A stretch of DNA of 64,000 nucleotides from Lathyrus oleraceus (GCF_024323335.1 NC_066584.1:423813319-423877318), one strand, 5' to 3'; positions 38,615 through 51,925 are shown, numbered from the stretch's first letter. The notes: generated by a model from the sequence alone, not told the origin. Translations and numbers: made by a program.

Positions 38615-40085
38615 GCCAAAAATAAATAAATCTAAGACAAGTATTTTCTTTGCTTGGTGAAATCAACGGAAACATTGGACCCCAAATATATCATATCATG
38701 AACCTACAAAAATTAAATTTAGAAGGTTAAATTTAAATGTTTTGAAACAATTACAATTTACCACTTTTCATGTCACTCATGGTAAGTATTTTCTTTTAAA
38801 GACTTAAACCCTTCTTTATAAAGGACTTATTTATCACTTTTTTTAAACATTCAAATTTCTTAATATCATATATAGTCAATAATCCACATTTCATCTATAT
38901 CCAACAAGAGTAACTTTTTAACAATAATATTAAATTATTTTAGCTATTTTTCACAATACCTAGAGAATCAAACACACAAATCCTAAGGCGACACCAAATT
39001 AATTGAATATTATTTTGATGTCTTTGAATCTGTTTTAATATACAAACTTTCAGATAGAGATTCCTTAGCAATTTAAAAAGCACTCCAAGAAATAATGTCA
39101 TCATAAGAAAAATTTACTTTGAATAATTAATATATTTAATATATATTTAGTTTAAATACATAAATATTTTTTATTTAATAAATTCTTTTATTATAAGTAC
39201 TGAATAAATATAATAAAATACTTTTTACTATGAAAATATTTTTTATTTAATTAATATAAAAAATACATTAATTGACAAGTGATCACATCTATCAAAATTT
39301 AAGAACTTCAAAACTTACTATCTTCTAATTATTTTTCTTGAAAAGAAACAAATGTGCTTCCATGAATTCCTCCATGATTTCAGCTTGAGCATTAAAAAGT
39401 ACAAAATACTAGTAACTAGGAGACAACAACAATTGATTAACTAAGACTCTCTTGGAAGTGGTTGAACATGTCATATCTTTATTAAATTTTTGGTTTTATT
39501 TGTAAAAAAGACAACTAAAAATTATTTTTTTTATTTTGATCTTTTCGTGAGTTGTTCAGATTAATCGATCATAAAATTAAATAATGAAATTTTAAAATGG
39601 AATTTTTCTTTTTGGGTTGACAAACTAGTACATTATTTTGTATTCAAATTGTTTGAATATATTCTTCTAATGGATTTTAAATACATTTTGTATTCGTTTG
39701 CTTAAAAATGTTGCTCATAAAAATAATTAATATACTTTTTTAATAAATGGATGTCGGTAATCAAAAAATTTAACCAACCATCTTCATTGGAATTTGACAT
39801 TAGTATACATCAAATAATTGGTTACACTTTATTTCTATTTCATTGATTACACAATATTGTTTTATGTTTGAAAAAACAAATATGGTCTCGGATATTTTAA
39901 AATTCTAAAAGAATATCCTCACACAAAAAGATGGACAGTTTTAAATATAAGCAATTATTTTAGCTAATATAATTCTATTTAACTTTTTCTTAGTTTATTA
40001 TAGATTTCATTCTAGGCTCATCTTTATATAAATAAATAAAAAATGAACCCTACCATTTTTAATAAAATTGGGATATTATTGACAA
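38615..40085 (+). repeat. Diverged duplicated segment, copy 2
   Basis: Direct relative of 22260-23290, longer through insertions (for example 39110-39285, an AT-rich block). Landmarks are given under copy 1. It starts shortly after the right MITE arm. Confidence 0.6.
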
Positions 40086-41479
40086 CAAAGGTAAAGATAA
40101 TTTTAATAAAGATTTTAGGAATCCACCTTAAACCTTTAACCCTTTATTTTATAGCAACTCTTTTATTTCCATAAAAAAATGTATCATATAAATAAATAAT
40201 TAGACTCAAGTGATTTATACAGTTTACTGAAGATCTAATCAATTTGGAGTTCCTAAATGTGAACTCTTGAATAATTATTTTCTTATTTTTATTTTTAATT
40301 TAAAAAATTAAAAAAACAAATTTTCATGTATAATAATTTGGTAATTTCATACAAGTCTTGATAAGTTTAAGTAAATCTTAACAAATTTACAAAACTATTT
40401 TGATATTCATATTAATTTAAATTAAGTAAAATTCATAATAATTGTTATACTCAAAGATTTATATTGTTAAATATTATTTGACATTTCCCTTATGTTCTAT
40501 ATTTTTGTAAAGATAAATATTTATTTGTTTTTAATCAAGCAGTAGCCATTTTATATTAGGCATGTGCTAGCTAAACGACAATTTTATAATTTTAAACTTT
40601 ATAGTTTAATTAATCATTTTTAAATAATCCTAAAATAATCATTATTATTAATAAATAAAATAAAACTTGCACAAACCATTTAGCAAAAAGAAAGAAATAT
40701 TATTCGTACAGAAATTTGTTACTTGTATTTTTTATTTATATTCAGCTATTTTAAAAATATATTATAAGTTTACAAGAAAAGAGACTCATGATATGAATAG
40801 GGGGAATAAAAAGAAAAAACACCCAAATCTCAACATCCCAAAGTCAGCTACCCTTATTGGTCAAGTGGCATATTAACTAATTTATTATACCTTTGCCTAT
40901 GTCTCAATAATGTTTGTGATAAGATCTGTCTAAAGGTGTGTTAGCAAGTGACAAACTTGCCATAGTATCCATAAAAGGAAAAGACATATGATAATAAAAT
41001 AAGGCCATGAGTTGTCTAGTTAAAGTCAAAAACTTTTTTAAGTAATTGACATAATACTTATTTAAAAAACTAGCTTTCCAAGACCTAACAATTAATAGTA
41101 GCTTTTTGTTCATTTTTTATCCTTTTAATTTTTCATTAGTATAGAGTAAAATTTTCAATTTAAAATCATCACAAGATCTTTGGAGATAGGTTAGCCATTT
41201 TAATTCTTAAAGTTGTTTTTAGAATACCAACCAAATTTTATTAAGAACATATATATTTAGGAGTGCATTTAAATTATTTAAAAAATTATTAATATATTGG
41301 AAAACAAATCATTTTGAAGTAGTATGATTTTAAGAAAGACATTATAAAAGTCTATCATTATATTGATAATATCTTCTTAAAGTTTGTATTCAATTTGACT
41401 TTGACCCAAGTTTTGTTACAGAACTTTTATCATTCTCCACTTAACCAAACTATCAATTATGATAAATAGGAAAATTGTG
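40086..41479. other. AT-rich stretch, nothing recognised
   Basis: No ORF with recognisable motifs, no repeats with structure, no element ends seen. Confidence 0.5.
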
Positions 41480-41837
41480 GGATATTTTTCTTGCTATAGA
41501 GGAGTGACGAAAGAAGATCATTTTTTCCCTTGTTCTTTTGCGTTACTGAAGAGACACTCAGTAGATAGTTATTTATATTAGTGGATTAGGGTAGATTTAC
41601 ATGCATACCAATTGGGAAAACAATCATTTCTACTCACTTTATTTTTGTAGATGATCTTATGATATTATGCAAAAATATCAGGAGAAATGTTGAAGTCATT
41701 TTTCATCTCCTTTAAGAATATGGTCAGAATTCAGATCAACATATTAGTTTAACTAAATGTAAGTTTTGTCGTGGAGGTAGTTCTGGAACTAGACCGAGAC
41801 ACATTGCAAATATGTTTGGATTAACTGTGAAACAAAT
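41480..41837 (+). pseudogene. LINE reverse transcriptase fragment
   Basis: In shifting plus frames the segment reads RGVTKEDHFFPLFFC (LINE: RG.RQGDPLSP.LF), then THFIFVDDLMILCKN, which contains the RT catalytic FVDD box, then EYGQNSDQHISLTKCKF (LINE: ..SGQ.IN..KS). It ends in IANMFGLTVKQ at the TRIM insertion. Stops are present. Only about 120 residues of the palm region survive. Confidence 0.7.
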
Positions 41838-42490
41838 TATTGAGAACAAGTGTGAGTTGTATGGAGAAACAAGTGTCAGTTCTAAGTCCCACATTGCTTA
41901 AAAAATAGAGGTTGAGAACTTTATAAGTAAGAGGACCCATACACCTATCACCTTAAGGTTTTAGGTGAATATGTGGTGTCTCTCTCACTTGTTTGGGTGA
42001 GTCTTTGACCTTTAGCTGAGTGTTTGATCCAATATGAATGCTTCCCCCTCATGATGACCCATCAGTGGTATCAGAGTCCGGTTCGAGTAAGGGATCGACT
42101 CTTTGTATCGAAAGTCTTCCTGACATGATGATCAGGAAGCGTGTTTCGTTGAAGTATCCATGACGAGTAAGGGTGACTGTCAACGGTGGTACAAGCATGT
42201 GGATGAAAGAGCTTCCGCTTAAGGGGGGGCATAGTGGATGAACTCACACTTAAGGGGGAGATTGTTGAGAACAAGCGTGAGTTGTATGAAGAAACAAGTG
42301 TGATTTCTAAGTCCCACATTGTTTAAAAAAGTGAAGGTTGAGCACTTAATAAGTAAGAGGCCTCATACACCTATCACCTTAAGGTTTTAGGTGAATATGT
42401 GGTGTCTCTCTCACTTGTTTGGGTGGGTCTTTGACCTTTAGATGAGTGTTTGATCCAATCTGAATATTTTCCCCTCATGATGATCCATCA
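41838..42490 (+). mobile_element. TRIM element, 653 bp, with both LTRs, PBS and PPT
   Basis: LTRs at 41838-42064 and 42263-42490 share AGTCCCACATTG, CACCTTAAGGTTTTAGGTGA and CTCATGATGA. The primer-binding site TGGTATCAGAGTC sits at 42066-42078, one base inside the first LTR. The polypurine tract AAGGGGGAGAT (42252-42262) precedes the second LTR. Flanks CAAAT (41833-41837) and CAAAC (42491-42495) are a one-mismatch target duplication. The interior of about 198 bp has no ORF. This is the complete signature of a terminal-repeat retrotransposon in miniature. Confidence 0.88.
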
Positions 42491-42495
42491 CAAAC

Positions 42496-43130
42496 ACCAT
42501 TTAACAATCACTTCCTAGTGAAGTATGCATCTCATCAAAATCATAACTTTTAATATCAAAAGTAGAATTGGAGTGTTAAGTTGTGTCTGTGTGACCGCTT
42601 TCATTGGAGAGTATCGTGGTCCAATCAACATCAATAAATTGTTCAAAATTACATTCATCAAAATAATTATCATTATTCTCGACTTCCTCACCTCTAATAG
42701 TATAATCAAGATAAATTTCATTATCCTCTCCAATATTGACATCTTAGCCCCCATCATTGCTACCTTGTTCAACCCCAATATCAACATCATTATCAACCTC
42801 TTGATCAACTTTTTCATCAACATTCTTATTAATTTCTTCTTCAAAGTTGATTTCTTCACTATCGTGTCCAACTTCCTCACCAACCTTATCAATACCTTGT
42901 CCAACCTCCTCTTGAACGTCACCATCATCATCACATATGAAGTTATTATCTTTTACTAACTGCATTCTCATTAGTCACACTGAATTGTCAATATTGTGTT
43001 CCACATAAGCATCACTCAACTTAAATCCATTAATATTATCAACAAATTTAGTACATTTTTATCATTATTCATTGGCCTAAGTTTCCACAAGCAAATGAAA
43101 ATGCATGATTCTAGTAGCATATATATTTTA
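42496..43130 (-). pseudogene. Possible MULE transposase N-terminal remnant
   Basis: On the minus strand an acidic segment is found: DAYVEHNIDNSV near 43020, then DDDGDVQEEVGQGIDKVG, INFEEEINKNVDEKV and, after a stop, IDVDWTTILSNES and YDFDEMHTSLGSD. Plant MuDR-like transposases begin with a short 'V.VEH.ID' motif and an Asp/Glu-rich linker ending in a D(L/V)DWT-type motif and YDSDEL. The catalytic region is absent. An acidic low-complexity ORF of other origin is the alternative. Both strands are open here because of the repeated codons. Confidence 0.4.
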
Positions 43131-43637
43131 TATTACCATGCCCCTCATTTTTGTCATTCCTTCAATTTGCATATAGAAAATTAGTTATACATGAAAATTC
43201 CAATCATTTTTAGAAACAACATCATCTACGAACCATTTCCCATAAGTATATACAAGTTTTTAATACAGTTTGGTCAGAAGCAAGATGTCTCACACAATGT
43301 TGTGACAATATGGGAGAAAACATGATCCAAATTAAAATGATGAATAATTTAAAACAAAAATCAAATAGAGAACACAGAATTTGTAACCCATTTCAGTGCA
43401 ACGTCACGTACGCCTGGAGGGTTGTATCCCAAAAGAAGGAAATTCAATCGGAAAACTAAGTTTAATGTCAACGAGATACATAAAAACTAACGTCTTATAA
43501 AACTTCATGAAACGGTTAATTATTATCATTCTCTTTAACACATCAAATGATTTTTGATTGATGTGAAATTTTATAGGCGCGATCTATATGATAATAACTT
43601 TTAATCCAACTGTGAATTTTATTATACGAACATAGGG

Positions 43638-43733
<96 letters not shown>

Positions 43734-44280
43734 CCATCCAAAACGCTCAATAAGGTTTAACCAAAAGTCACCCAAATACAATATTCAACAAATCAAATCT
43801 TTTAATAAACGAAATAAAAAAAATTAAATCCTTATCCTATAAAATTTTCTTCATTAAGATTTATGATCTAGTAAAATTCTCTTCCAAACTGATTTGGATT
43901 AAAGAAATATTTTCCCAATCGTAATCTTTGCAAACTTATGATTAAACTAAATCTGGAAAAAAATATTCTAATAAAATTTGAAGCAATCACATAACCATTT
44001 GATTTGCATGTGCCAGTGTCAACTAGAGACAAGATGTTTCACAGTAAGTCAAGACATTTTGCTAAATAAGTTGCCTGCAAAAATATGTCAATCAACTACA
44101 ACAACAAACTCCCTTTTGGCTAATTTTTCTGCAAAGCAATGTAAATATTTAAGCACCTCTTCTACTAGAGCACACACAATAGAGCGAATAAAAAAAAACA
44201 TCAATATGCATTAAACAACACAAACCAAAACCATAAGTGTGAAAAAAATATGTGTGCCATATGTCCCCCTGTTTTCCTCA
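43131..44280 (-). repeat. Probable LTR region downstream of the SIRE/Maximus-like element
   Basis: Around 43370-43440 the sequence TTCAGTGCAACGTCAC followed by CCTGGAGGGTT is of the kind found in long legume copia LTRs. A candidate polypurine tract on the minus strand (AAAACAGGGGGACA) lies near 44263-44276, just after the envelope-like ORF. The LTR ends were not resolved. Contains the (TA)n tract at 43641. Confidence 0.35.
43641..43730. repeat. (TA)n microsatellite, 90 bp
   Basis: Perfect AT/TA run. Confidence 0.97.
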
Positions 44281-44459
44281 AAAGAGCCAAGGGAAAAAGT
44301 ATAAAAAAAATCAGCCACAACAACAAACAAATAGGTCCTCAATAAATCAACAGGATTATCAAAGATCAATAAAATACAAAGAAAAGTCACTATCAGAGCT
44401 GGAAATATCATTATCTTCCCCTCTAGAACTATACAAATCTTCATTGTGATCCACATCAT

Positions 44460-47100
44460 CATCAACATTTTGATGCGTACTTAAACAACACTTTTCCTAA
44501 CAATGGACATAACAATAATCTCATACATAGCCTTTGCTTTGTGGATTAACACTTTGAGAATATTACTTCTCATAGATCTAGGGAGAGGAGTCACATTCAA
44601 CATATCTTTAATAATACCCAAACTGGTTTCATCAATAGCAGTAATAGTATGAATGACAATGTCTATGACATGTTTCTCAACAAACAACTTGTAGTTGAAG
44701 TTCAACACACTAGGGGTGACACCTACCACCTCCTCACTTTTGACAATATAATTATTTTGAGAACTCAATATACCACATATTAAAAAAAAATCAATGGGAT
44801 GTTTAACAACATCGTACTCGACATGTTTAGCATATTGCTCAAATACAAATTCTTCAAAATCAAAACTTGTACGAGTGCCTATTTCGTACAAGAGACCAAG
44901 AAGGATTGGAGTGATACCTGATCCATGAGATGATGGGGCCAAATTTTCCAATACAATTTCGTATATGACGGAATACTTCACACTCATACTTGATACTACC
45001 AAGAGCCCTTTTGAAGACCAATCCTCGTGGATAATCCCAATGGTTTCTCTAGTAATGGTGTTTAAATAAAGAATGCGATCAACAATGACTAATCTTCCAT
45101 TAATAAGATACTCATTAATGATAGAGGGAGAAAAAGCAAAGTAATATCCCCTTACAACGACCTTCCTCTAACCACCACTTCTAGCATCATTAAAAAAATT
45201 AGGCAGATTAACAATAAATTCCTTGACCAATCTTGAATAATAATACAAACATTCATAAGAGTTTTTAATAACTGAGTATCAATGAGGAACTACATAATTT
45301 CTTTTCACTTTTGTGCATCAACAAAGAGTATATCTCAAGATCTATCCTTCAATGAAAAACAAATTTCCACATGGTCGCAGTGTCTTCGGAGTGAAATGTG
45401 ACATTATCAATAGGAACAAGAGGAGTGATTTTGGGAAGCTTCTTCCCACCAATAGTTCTTTTAACTCTTTCCCAGCTAGTTCTACCAAATTTTCTTCATA
45501 TTCAATGTCATATAAGATGTCATTGGCATAATCTTCAACATGATGCTCCATAATACTAGGGACAATGTTCTTCTTTTTTAGAGTTTTGTTCTTATCAGCC
45601 TTCTTTTCAACATTGTGTTTATTCTTCTTCTCAACATCTTCTTTTTACCAGATTTTTTCTTCTTCTTATTGTTATTCTTCTTTTACTTCTCAACCACAAC
45701 AGTATACTTATTTTTCTCAGAGCTCTTTTTTGTCTTTTTAGTCACACCCTTTTTCTTATTAACAACGATCTTCTTACTTTTTATTTTTCGATTCAACTAA
45801 AGAAATAACTTCTTCAGTCACCTTATTATTTTTTATAGGGGTTTTATCACAATAGGGACTTCATGATAAATCTCATTAGTATCATTATTCATATATTTTA
45901 TTACGATCTCCTGAACCCCCTCAATGACATATTCATTGTCATTGACATGTTTATTAACATTATTCCAGACATTTTAACTTACAACCTCATTCGCCTCCAC
46001 AATGACTTCTTCATTGTTATTGACATTTTGACTACCATATTCAGTTACATCCTAATCATCCTTCTCAATGACACCTTCAATATCATTGACATCTTCACTA
46101 ACATCTTGACTAATTTCTTCATTTTTGTCTTGGCTATTATCAAAATTGTCATTTTTACTAATTTATTTAAATACATGTTTACTAACCGCTTTACCAACAT
46201 CTTGAATTTTGTCCTCTTTGTCATTATAGTCATTAATGATACTAATATCGTCTTCTTGAATAACTTCAACATTTAGTTCTTCACTGCCAACATATCTCTA
46301 TCTTTAGTGATATCATCAGTGACATCTTTACAACCATCTTTGTTAATATTTTCCCAAATAACTTTAGGATCAACATTAATGAGGGTATCATTCATGGGTT
46401 CATAAGGACTAGTTTCAACATTCAGGATTTTGTTTATAGCGTTATCACTAGGTGGATTATCACAATCATTAAAATATCAATAGTTTGATTCAGGTTATCC
46501 GCCTCATCAATCACATCAATTTTGACAATTGTATGCTCATCTACGTTCTAATTCAGATTGCTAGAAAGTGTAATTTAACTAGGGATAACAAGATAGGAGG
46601 ACCTACACTGGTTAATATTAGGAAGCACCATACTAAAATGAGCAATGCTTTGTGGAACTTCATATTGGGATCTCTTTGTGTTGACCTCAATAAAGAGATA
46701 ACTAGGGGTATTTTAAGGTTCCTTTATAGCTTTTATATTCTCAGGAGGACCAAAAGCATCATCGGTTAGGCCATACATGGAGAAGGGAGAGAAATCAATA
46801 ACATTTTTTAAATTTGTACGCTTGAATTCCTTTTGCTTGACGAGAATAGAAATACTTCAAGACTTACCATCAGTATTCTCTCCAATCGTAATGCCTTTCA
46901 TGCGAACACCGTGGGAAATTGTGAAAACTTCATCCTTTTTTGGGAACTTTCTTCTTCATGGTATTTTTGTCCTTACCATAAGTATTGTTACCTTTCCTAG
47001 TTCCAACAATATTGTCAAAGAGTTTCCTAGCGTCAGAGGGAGATGAAAGGTTAGAGAACAAGTTGAGGTGCATAAATGAAAGATTAAAAAAATATGATTT
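44460..47100 (-). pseudogene. Envelope-like ORF of a SIRE/Maximus-type copia element
   Basis: The best conserved part lies at 45240-44481 on the minus strand: RLVKEFIVNLPNFFNDARSG, YYFAFSPSIINEYL, and then IGTRTSFDFEEFVFEQYAKH, HPIDFFLICGILSSQ and FNYKLFVEKHVIDIV. These match the 'envelope-like' proteins encoded downstream of pol in SIRE1-type plant elements. The N-terminal part (about 47050-45550) is acidic and lysine-rich low complexity (for example EEISQDVSEDVNDIEG), with many stops and frame changes. In these elements the ORF follows pol, as here (pol at 47283-51925, same strand). Function of the family is unproven in plants. This copy is not translatable. Confidence 0.65.
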
Positions 47101-47282
47101 TTTAATATTAAAGAAATAACGAGACTTATCTGTGTTATCTAGAATGACATATGAGGCATTTATCTTGATACAAGTGGGATTATATGATTTTCTTTAGGCC
47201 CAACTTCTCTCCAGCCACACACACTTTAATTTCTCTAAGTCAATAACACATAGGCCTAAAGTTGATCTAAGATTTTAAAATT

Positions 47283-49640
47283 AGATAACATCTATACCTT
47301 TTTTGAAAATATCAACTAATTATTTGTTTGTTTGATCATGTGCATGTGTGATTTTCTTTTCTTCTACTAGTTCTGTGACGAAATAACGTCGAGTAACAAT
47401 ATGTTTGGTTATACTATTTTGGATAGGTTTTATAGATATATTAATAGCAAACAAGTTGTCACATTATAATGTCATGACATCTTGTGTCACATTGTATTCT
47501 TTGAGCATTTGTTTCATCTATAAGAGTTGAGTACAACAACTTCCTACGAAAATATATTATGCTTCAGAAGTTAAAAGAGAAACACAATTTTGTTTTTTAT
47601 TGAACCAAGACATTAAATTGTTCCATATAAAGAAATATTTACCTAAAGTAACTTTTATATCCTCAGCATTACTTGTCCAATCACTATCACAATATACAAC
47701 TAGAGATGAGTTGGTATCAAAAGAATATAAAAGGTCATAGTTAGATGTTCCTCTTATGTATCTAATGATTCACTTGACTTGAGTAAGATGTATAGTATTA
47801 GAATTTTCTTGATATCGAGCATACACGCCAACATAGAAAGTAATGTCGGGACGATTGATAATGAGATATAAGATGTTTCCAATCATACTCCTATATAGAC
47901 TTTGATCAATAGATGCTCCCTGTTCATCCTTTAATAGCTTGATATGAGTGGCAGCAGAAGTCTGTTTATTTTGAGCATTCTCCAAACCAAATTTCTTCAC
48001 AATGTTTTTAGAATACTTACTTTAGGGGGAAAATATGAAAAATTTCATTTATTTCACTTGAAAGCCAAGGAAGTCAGTAAGTTCACCAACCATGCTCATC
48101 TTAATTTCAGCCTGCAATTGTTGGACAAAATGATTCAGCGTCTTTCTTGATATCCCTCAAAATAAACCGCTGTCAACATAAATTTGAGCTATCATAATGT
48201 TTTCTTTGCACTTTTTGACAAATAAAGTTTTACTTCCTCCATGAATATAACCATGTATTATAAGAAATTACATTAGTTTCTCATACCATGGTGTGGGAGC
48301 TTGTTTGAGTCCATATAGGGCTTTCTTAGTTTGTAGACGTGATTGGGAAACCCTGTATCAATAAATCCTTTTGGATGTTCTACAAAAACCTCCCCATTCA
48401 AGTATCCATTGAGGAAGGCAATTTTCACATCCATCTAATTGATTTTGAACTTAAGGAGACACGGCAAACCAAGTAATAATATGATGGCTTCAAGGTGGGC
48501 AACATGAGAATTTTTTTAATCAAAGTCAACCCTTTCCATTTGAGTATAACCTTGTGCAACAAGACACACTTTATTCCTAGTAAAATTCCCATTCTCATTA
48601 GAGTTATTATTGTAAATCAATTTAATGCCAATGATATTTGCAAAGTTAAATCTAGGAAAAAGTTCTCAACTTCATTTCTTTCAAAGTGAACAAGCTCTTC
48701 CTGCATAGCATTGACTGAGTATTCATCATTGAGGGCCTCTTTCACATTCTTAGGTTCAACTTTTAAAATAAAACATATATTAGATATCACATATATATAA
48801 TTAATTTATTCTTTTCTTCGTGTAGTGATTCATTCATTTAGATCAACTATAATATTTTTAATATGATGATTATTCTTAATCCTTGATGATGATGATTCTT
48901 AATCCTTGATGATGATTCTTTTACTTTAGAAGTACTATATTCATCATTATTTGAATCTCCATCTTCTTCACTAAATTGAAAGTTGTTAGCTTTAATGTTT
49001 GGAACATCTCGCGTAATATCTTAATCAGTGGGAGTATTATCTTTGTTTTCGTGGGGAATCACTTAAATTTGATCATCATTAAAGATGAAATTTATGGACT
49101 CCATCATAAATTGTATGCACTTGTTAAAAATATGATATGCCTTGCGGTTAATGGAATACCTCGGAAGATGCCTTCATCACCCTTCAGATTAATTTTTCGT
49201 CTTTGTTCTCTATCAACAAGAATATAGCAAATACTGCCAAAAACGTGAAATTTTTTAATGTTGGACATTATCCTGCTTCATATTTCATAACGAGTAATCT
49301 TGGTACCTATTCGAATTTTTACTCTATTATAAATATGAGAAACACTATTCATTTCTTCTTCCCCAAAATAGTACGAAATATTTTTGGCATGAATCATAAC
49401 TCTAGTAATTCCATGCAAGGTGCAGTTCTTCCTTCCAACAATACCATTATGTTGAGGTGTAATGAGAGTAGAAAACTCACAAGCAATCCCCTCAATATTT
49501 TAGAAGGTAGAGAAGTTTGAATTCTGAAATTCCTTTATATGATCACTTTGAATGTGAATGGTTTTGCCAATCTCTTCTCTTTTTCACGTCGTAGGCGATG
49601 ACACAATGCCTCAAAATCAATTAATGTATCAAAATAAATT
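47283..49640 (-). pseudogene. copia integrase-RT-RNase H, tandem copy A
   Basis: Minus-strand blocks in order: integrase tail near 49640-49380 (FDTLIDFEALCHRLRREKE, HIQSDHIKEFQNSNFSTF, GIACEFSTLITPQHNG); RT near 48550-48200 (MDVKIAFLNGYLNGEVFVEH); IYVDS at about 48195-48180, where the catalytic box should read YVDD; then VKKFGLENAQNKQTSAAT, SLYRSMIGNILYLIINRPDI (48000-47770); and the RNase H end at about 47283. Stops and shifts are frequent. It is a near-duplicate of copy B with an offset of about 2,361-2,366 bp. The envelope-like ORF follows on the same strand. Confidence 0.8.
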
Positions 49641-49643
49641 AGA

Positions 49644-51925
49644 TAACATCTATATCTTTTGTGAAAATATCAACTAAATATTTGTTTGTTTGATCATGTT
49701 CATGTTCATGTGTGATTTTCTTTTCTTCTACTAGTTCTGTGACGAAATGACGTCGAGTAACAATATGTTTGGTTATACTATTTTTGATAGGTTTTATGGA
49801 AATATTAATATCAATCAAGTTGTCATATTATAATATCATGACATCTTGTGTCACATTTTATTCTTTGAGCATTTGTTTCATCTATAAGAGTTGAGTACAA
49901 CAACTTCCTACGAAAATATATTATGCTTCAGAAGTTGAAAGAAAAACACAATTTTGTTTTTTATTGAACCAAGACATTAAATTGTTTCATATAAAGAAAT
50001 ATTTACCTAAAGTAACTTTTCTATCCTTAGCATTACCTTCCCAATCACTATCACAATATCCAACTAGAGATGAGTTGGTATCAAAAGAATATAAAAGGCC
50101 ATAGTTAGATGTTCCTCTTATGTATTTAATGCTTCACTTGACTTGAGTAAGATGTATAGTATTAGGATTTACTTGATATCGAGCATACACACCAACATAG
50201 AAAGTAATGTCGGGATGATTGATAATGAAATATAAGATGTTTCCAATCATACTTCTATAGAGACTTTGATCAATAAATGCTCCCTATTCATCCTTTAATA
50301 GCTTGATATGAGTGGCAGCAGAAGTCTGTTTATGTTTAGCATTCTCTAAACCAAATTTCTTCATAATGTTTTTAGAATACTTATTTTGGGAAAAAATATG
50401 TAAATTTTCATTTATTTCACTTGAAAGCCAAGGAAGTCGGTAAGTTCACCAACCATGCTCATCTTAATTTCAGCCTACAATTGTTGGACAAAATGATTTA
50501 ACATCTTTCTTGATATCCCTCAAAATAAAACGCTGTCAACATAAATTTGAACTATCATAATATTTTGTTTGCACTTTTTGACAAATAAAGTTTTATCACT
50601 TCCTCCATGAATATAACCATGCATTGTAAGAAATTACATTAGTTTCTCATACCATGGTGTGGGAGCTTTTTTGAGTCCATATAGAGCTTTCTTAGTTTGT
50701 AGACGTGATTGGGAAACCCTGTATCAATCAATCCTTTTGGATGTTCTACAAAAACCTCCCCATTCAAGTATCCATTGAGGAAGGCAATTTTTACATCCAT
50801 CTAATTGATTTTGAACTTAAGGAGACACGACAAGCCAAGTATAATATGATGGCTTCAAGGTGGGCAACATGAGAAATTTTTTAATCAAAGTCAACCCCTT
50901 CCATTTGAGTATAACCTTGTGCAATAAGACATACTTTATTCGTAGTAACATTCCCACTCTCATTAGATTTATTATTGTAAATCAATTTAATGTCAGTGAT
51001 ATTTGCAAAGTTAAATCTAGAAATAAGTTCTCATACTTCATTTCTTTCAAAGTGAACAAGCTCTTCATGCATAACATTGACTGAGTATTCATCATTGAGG
51101 GCCCCTTTCACATTCTTAGGTTCAACTTTTAAAATAAAACACATATTAGATATCACATATATATAATTAATTTATTTTTTGCTTCGTGTAGTGATTCATT
51201 CATTCATATCAACTATAATATTTCTAATATGATGGTTATTCTTAATCCTTGATGATGATTCTTCTTAATCCTTGATGATGATTCTTTTATTTTAGAAGCA
51301 TTATATTCATCATTATTTGAATCTCCATCTTCTTCACTAAATTGAAAGTTGTTAGCTTTAATGTTTGGAACATCTCGCGTAATATTTTCATCAGTGGGAG
51401 CATTATCTTTGTTTTCGTGGGGAATCACTTAAATTTGATCATCATTAACGATGACATTTATGGAATCCATCATAAATTGTATGGGCTTGTTAAAAATATG
51501 ATATGCCTTGCGGTTAATGGAATACCCCAGAAGATGTCTTCATCACCCTTCGGATCAATTTTCCGTCTTTGTTCTCTATCATCAAGAATATAGCAAATAC
51601 GACAAAAAACGTGAATTTTTTTTAATGTTGGGCATTATCCTGCTTCATATTTCATAATGAGTAATCTTGGTACCTAGTCGAAGTTTTACTCAATTATAAA
51701 TATGACAAACACTATTCATTTCTTCTTCCCCAAAATAGTATGAAATATTTTTGGCATGAATCATAACTCTAATAATTCCATGCAAGGTACAGTTCTTCCT
51801 TCCAACAATACCATTATGTTGAGGTGTAATGAGAGTAGAAAACTCACATGCAATCTTCTCAATATTTTAGAAGGTAGAGAAGTTTGAGTTCTCAAATTCC
51901 TTTATATGATCACTTTTAATGTGAA
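49644..51925 (-). pseudogene. copia integrase-RT-RNase H, tandem copy B
   Basis: Shares with copy A the whole series of landmarks, for example CACTTGACTTGAGTAAGATG (50132 and 47771) and TTTAATGTTTGGAACATCTC (51357 and 48991). It also has the Asp-to-Ser change in the YVDD box (IYVDS, about 50550). Its RNase H end (VDIFTKDIDVI) is joined directly to the integrase region of copy A at about 49640. The 5' side stops at the Helitron border 51926. Not translatable. Confidence 0.8.

Noticed and set aside
42515..42959. Overlapping ORFs on both strands with Lys/Met- or Ile/Asn-rich proteins
   Set aside because: They are shadow frames of the acidic minus-strand segment (GAT/GAA-rich codons) assigned tentatively to a MULE N-terminus.
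44763..45300. A host gene for a membrane or signalling protein at the long minus-strand ORF 45002-44481
   Set aside because: Motifs and position after copia pol match the plant SIRE-type envelope-like ORF; adjacent frames carry its continuation with stops.
45863..46276. Hydrophobic 137-codon plus-strand ORF that looks like a membrane protein
   Set aside because: It is the reverse reading of the acidic, Asp/Asn/Val-rich low-complexity part of the envelope-like ORF; hydrophobicity is a by-product.
49558..49580. Copy A as an empty site for the Helitron next to copy B
   Set aside because: The joined flanks of the Helitron resemble copy A (TTTTGCCAATCTCTT) only over a few bases, and the right flank is clearly coding for the Ogre-like ORF1, so the similarity is probably accidental.
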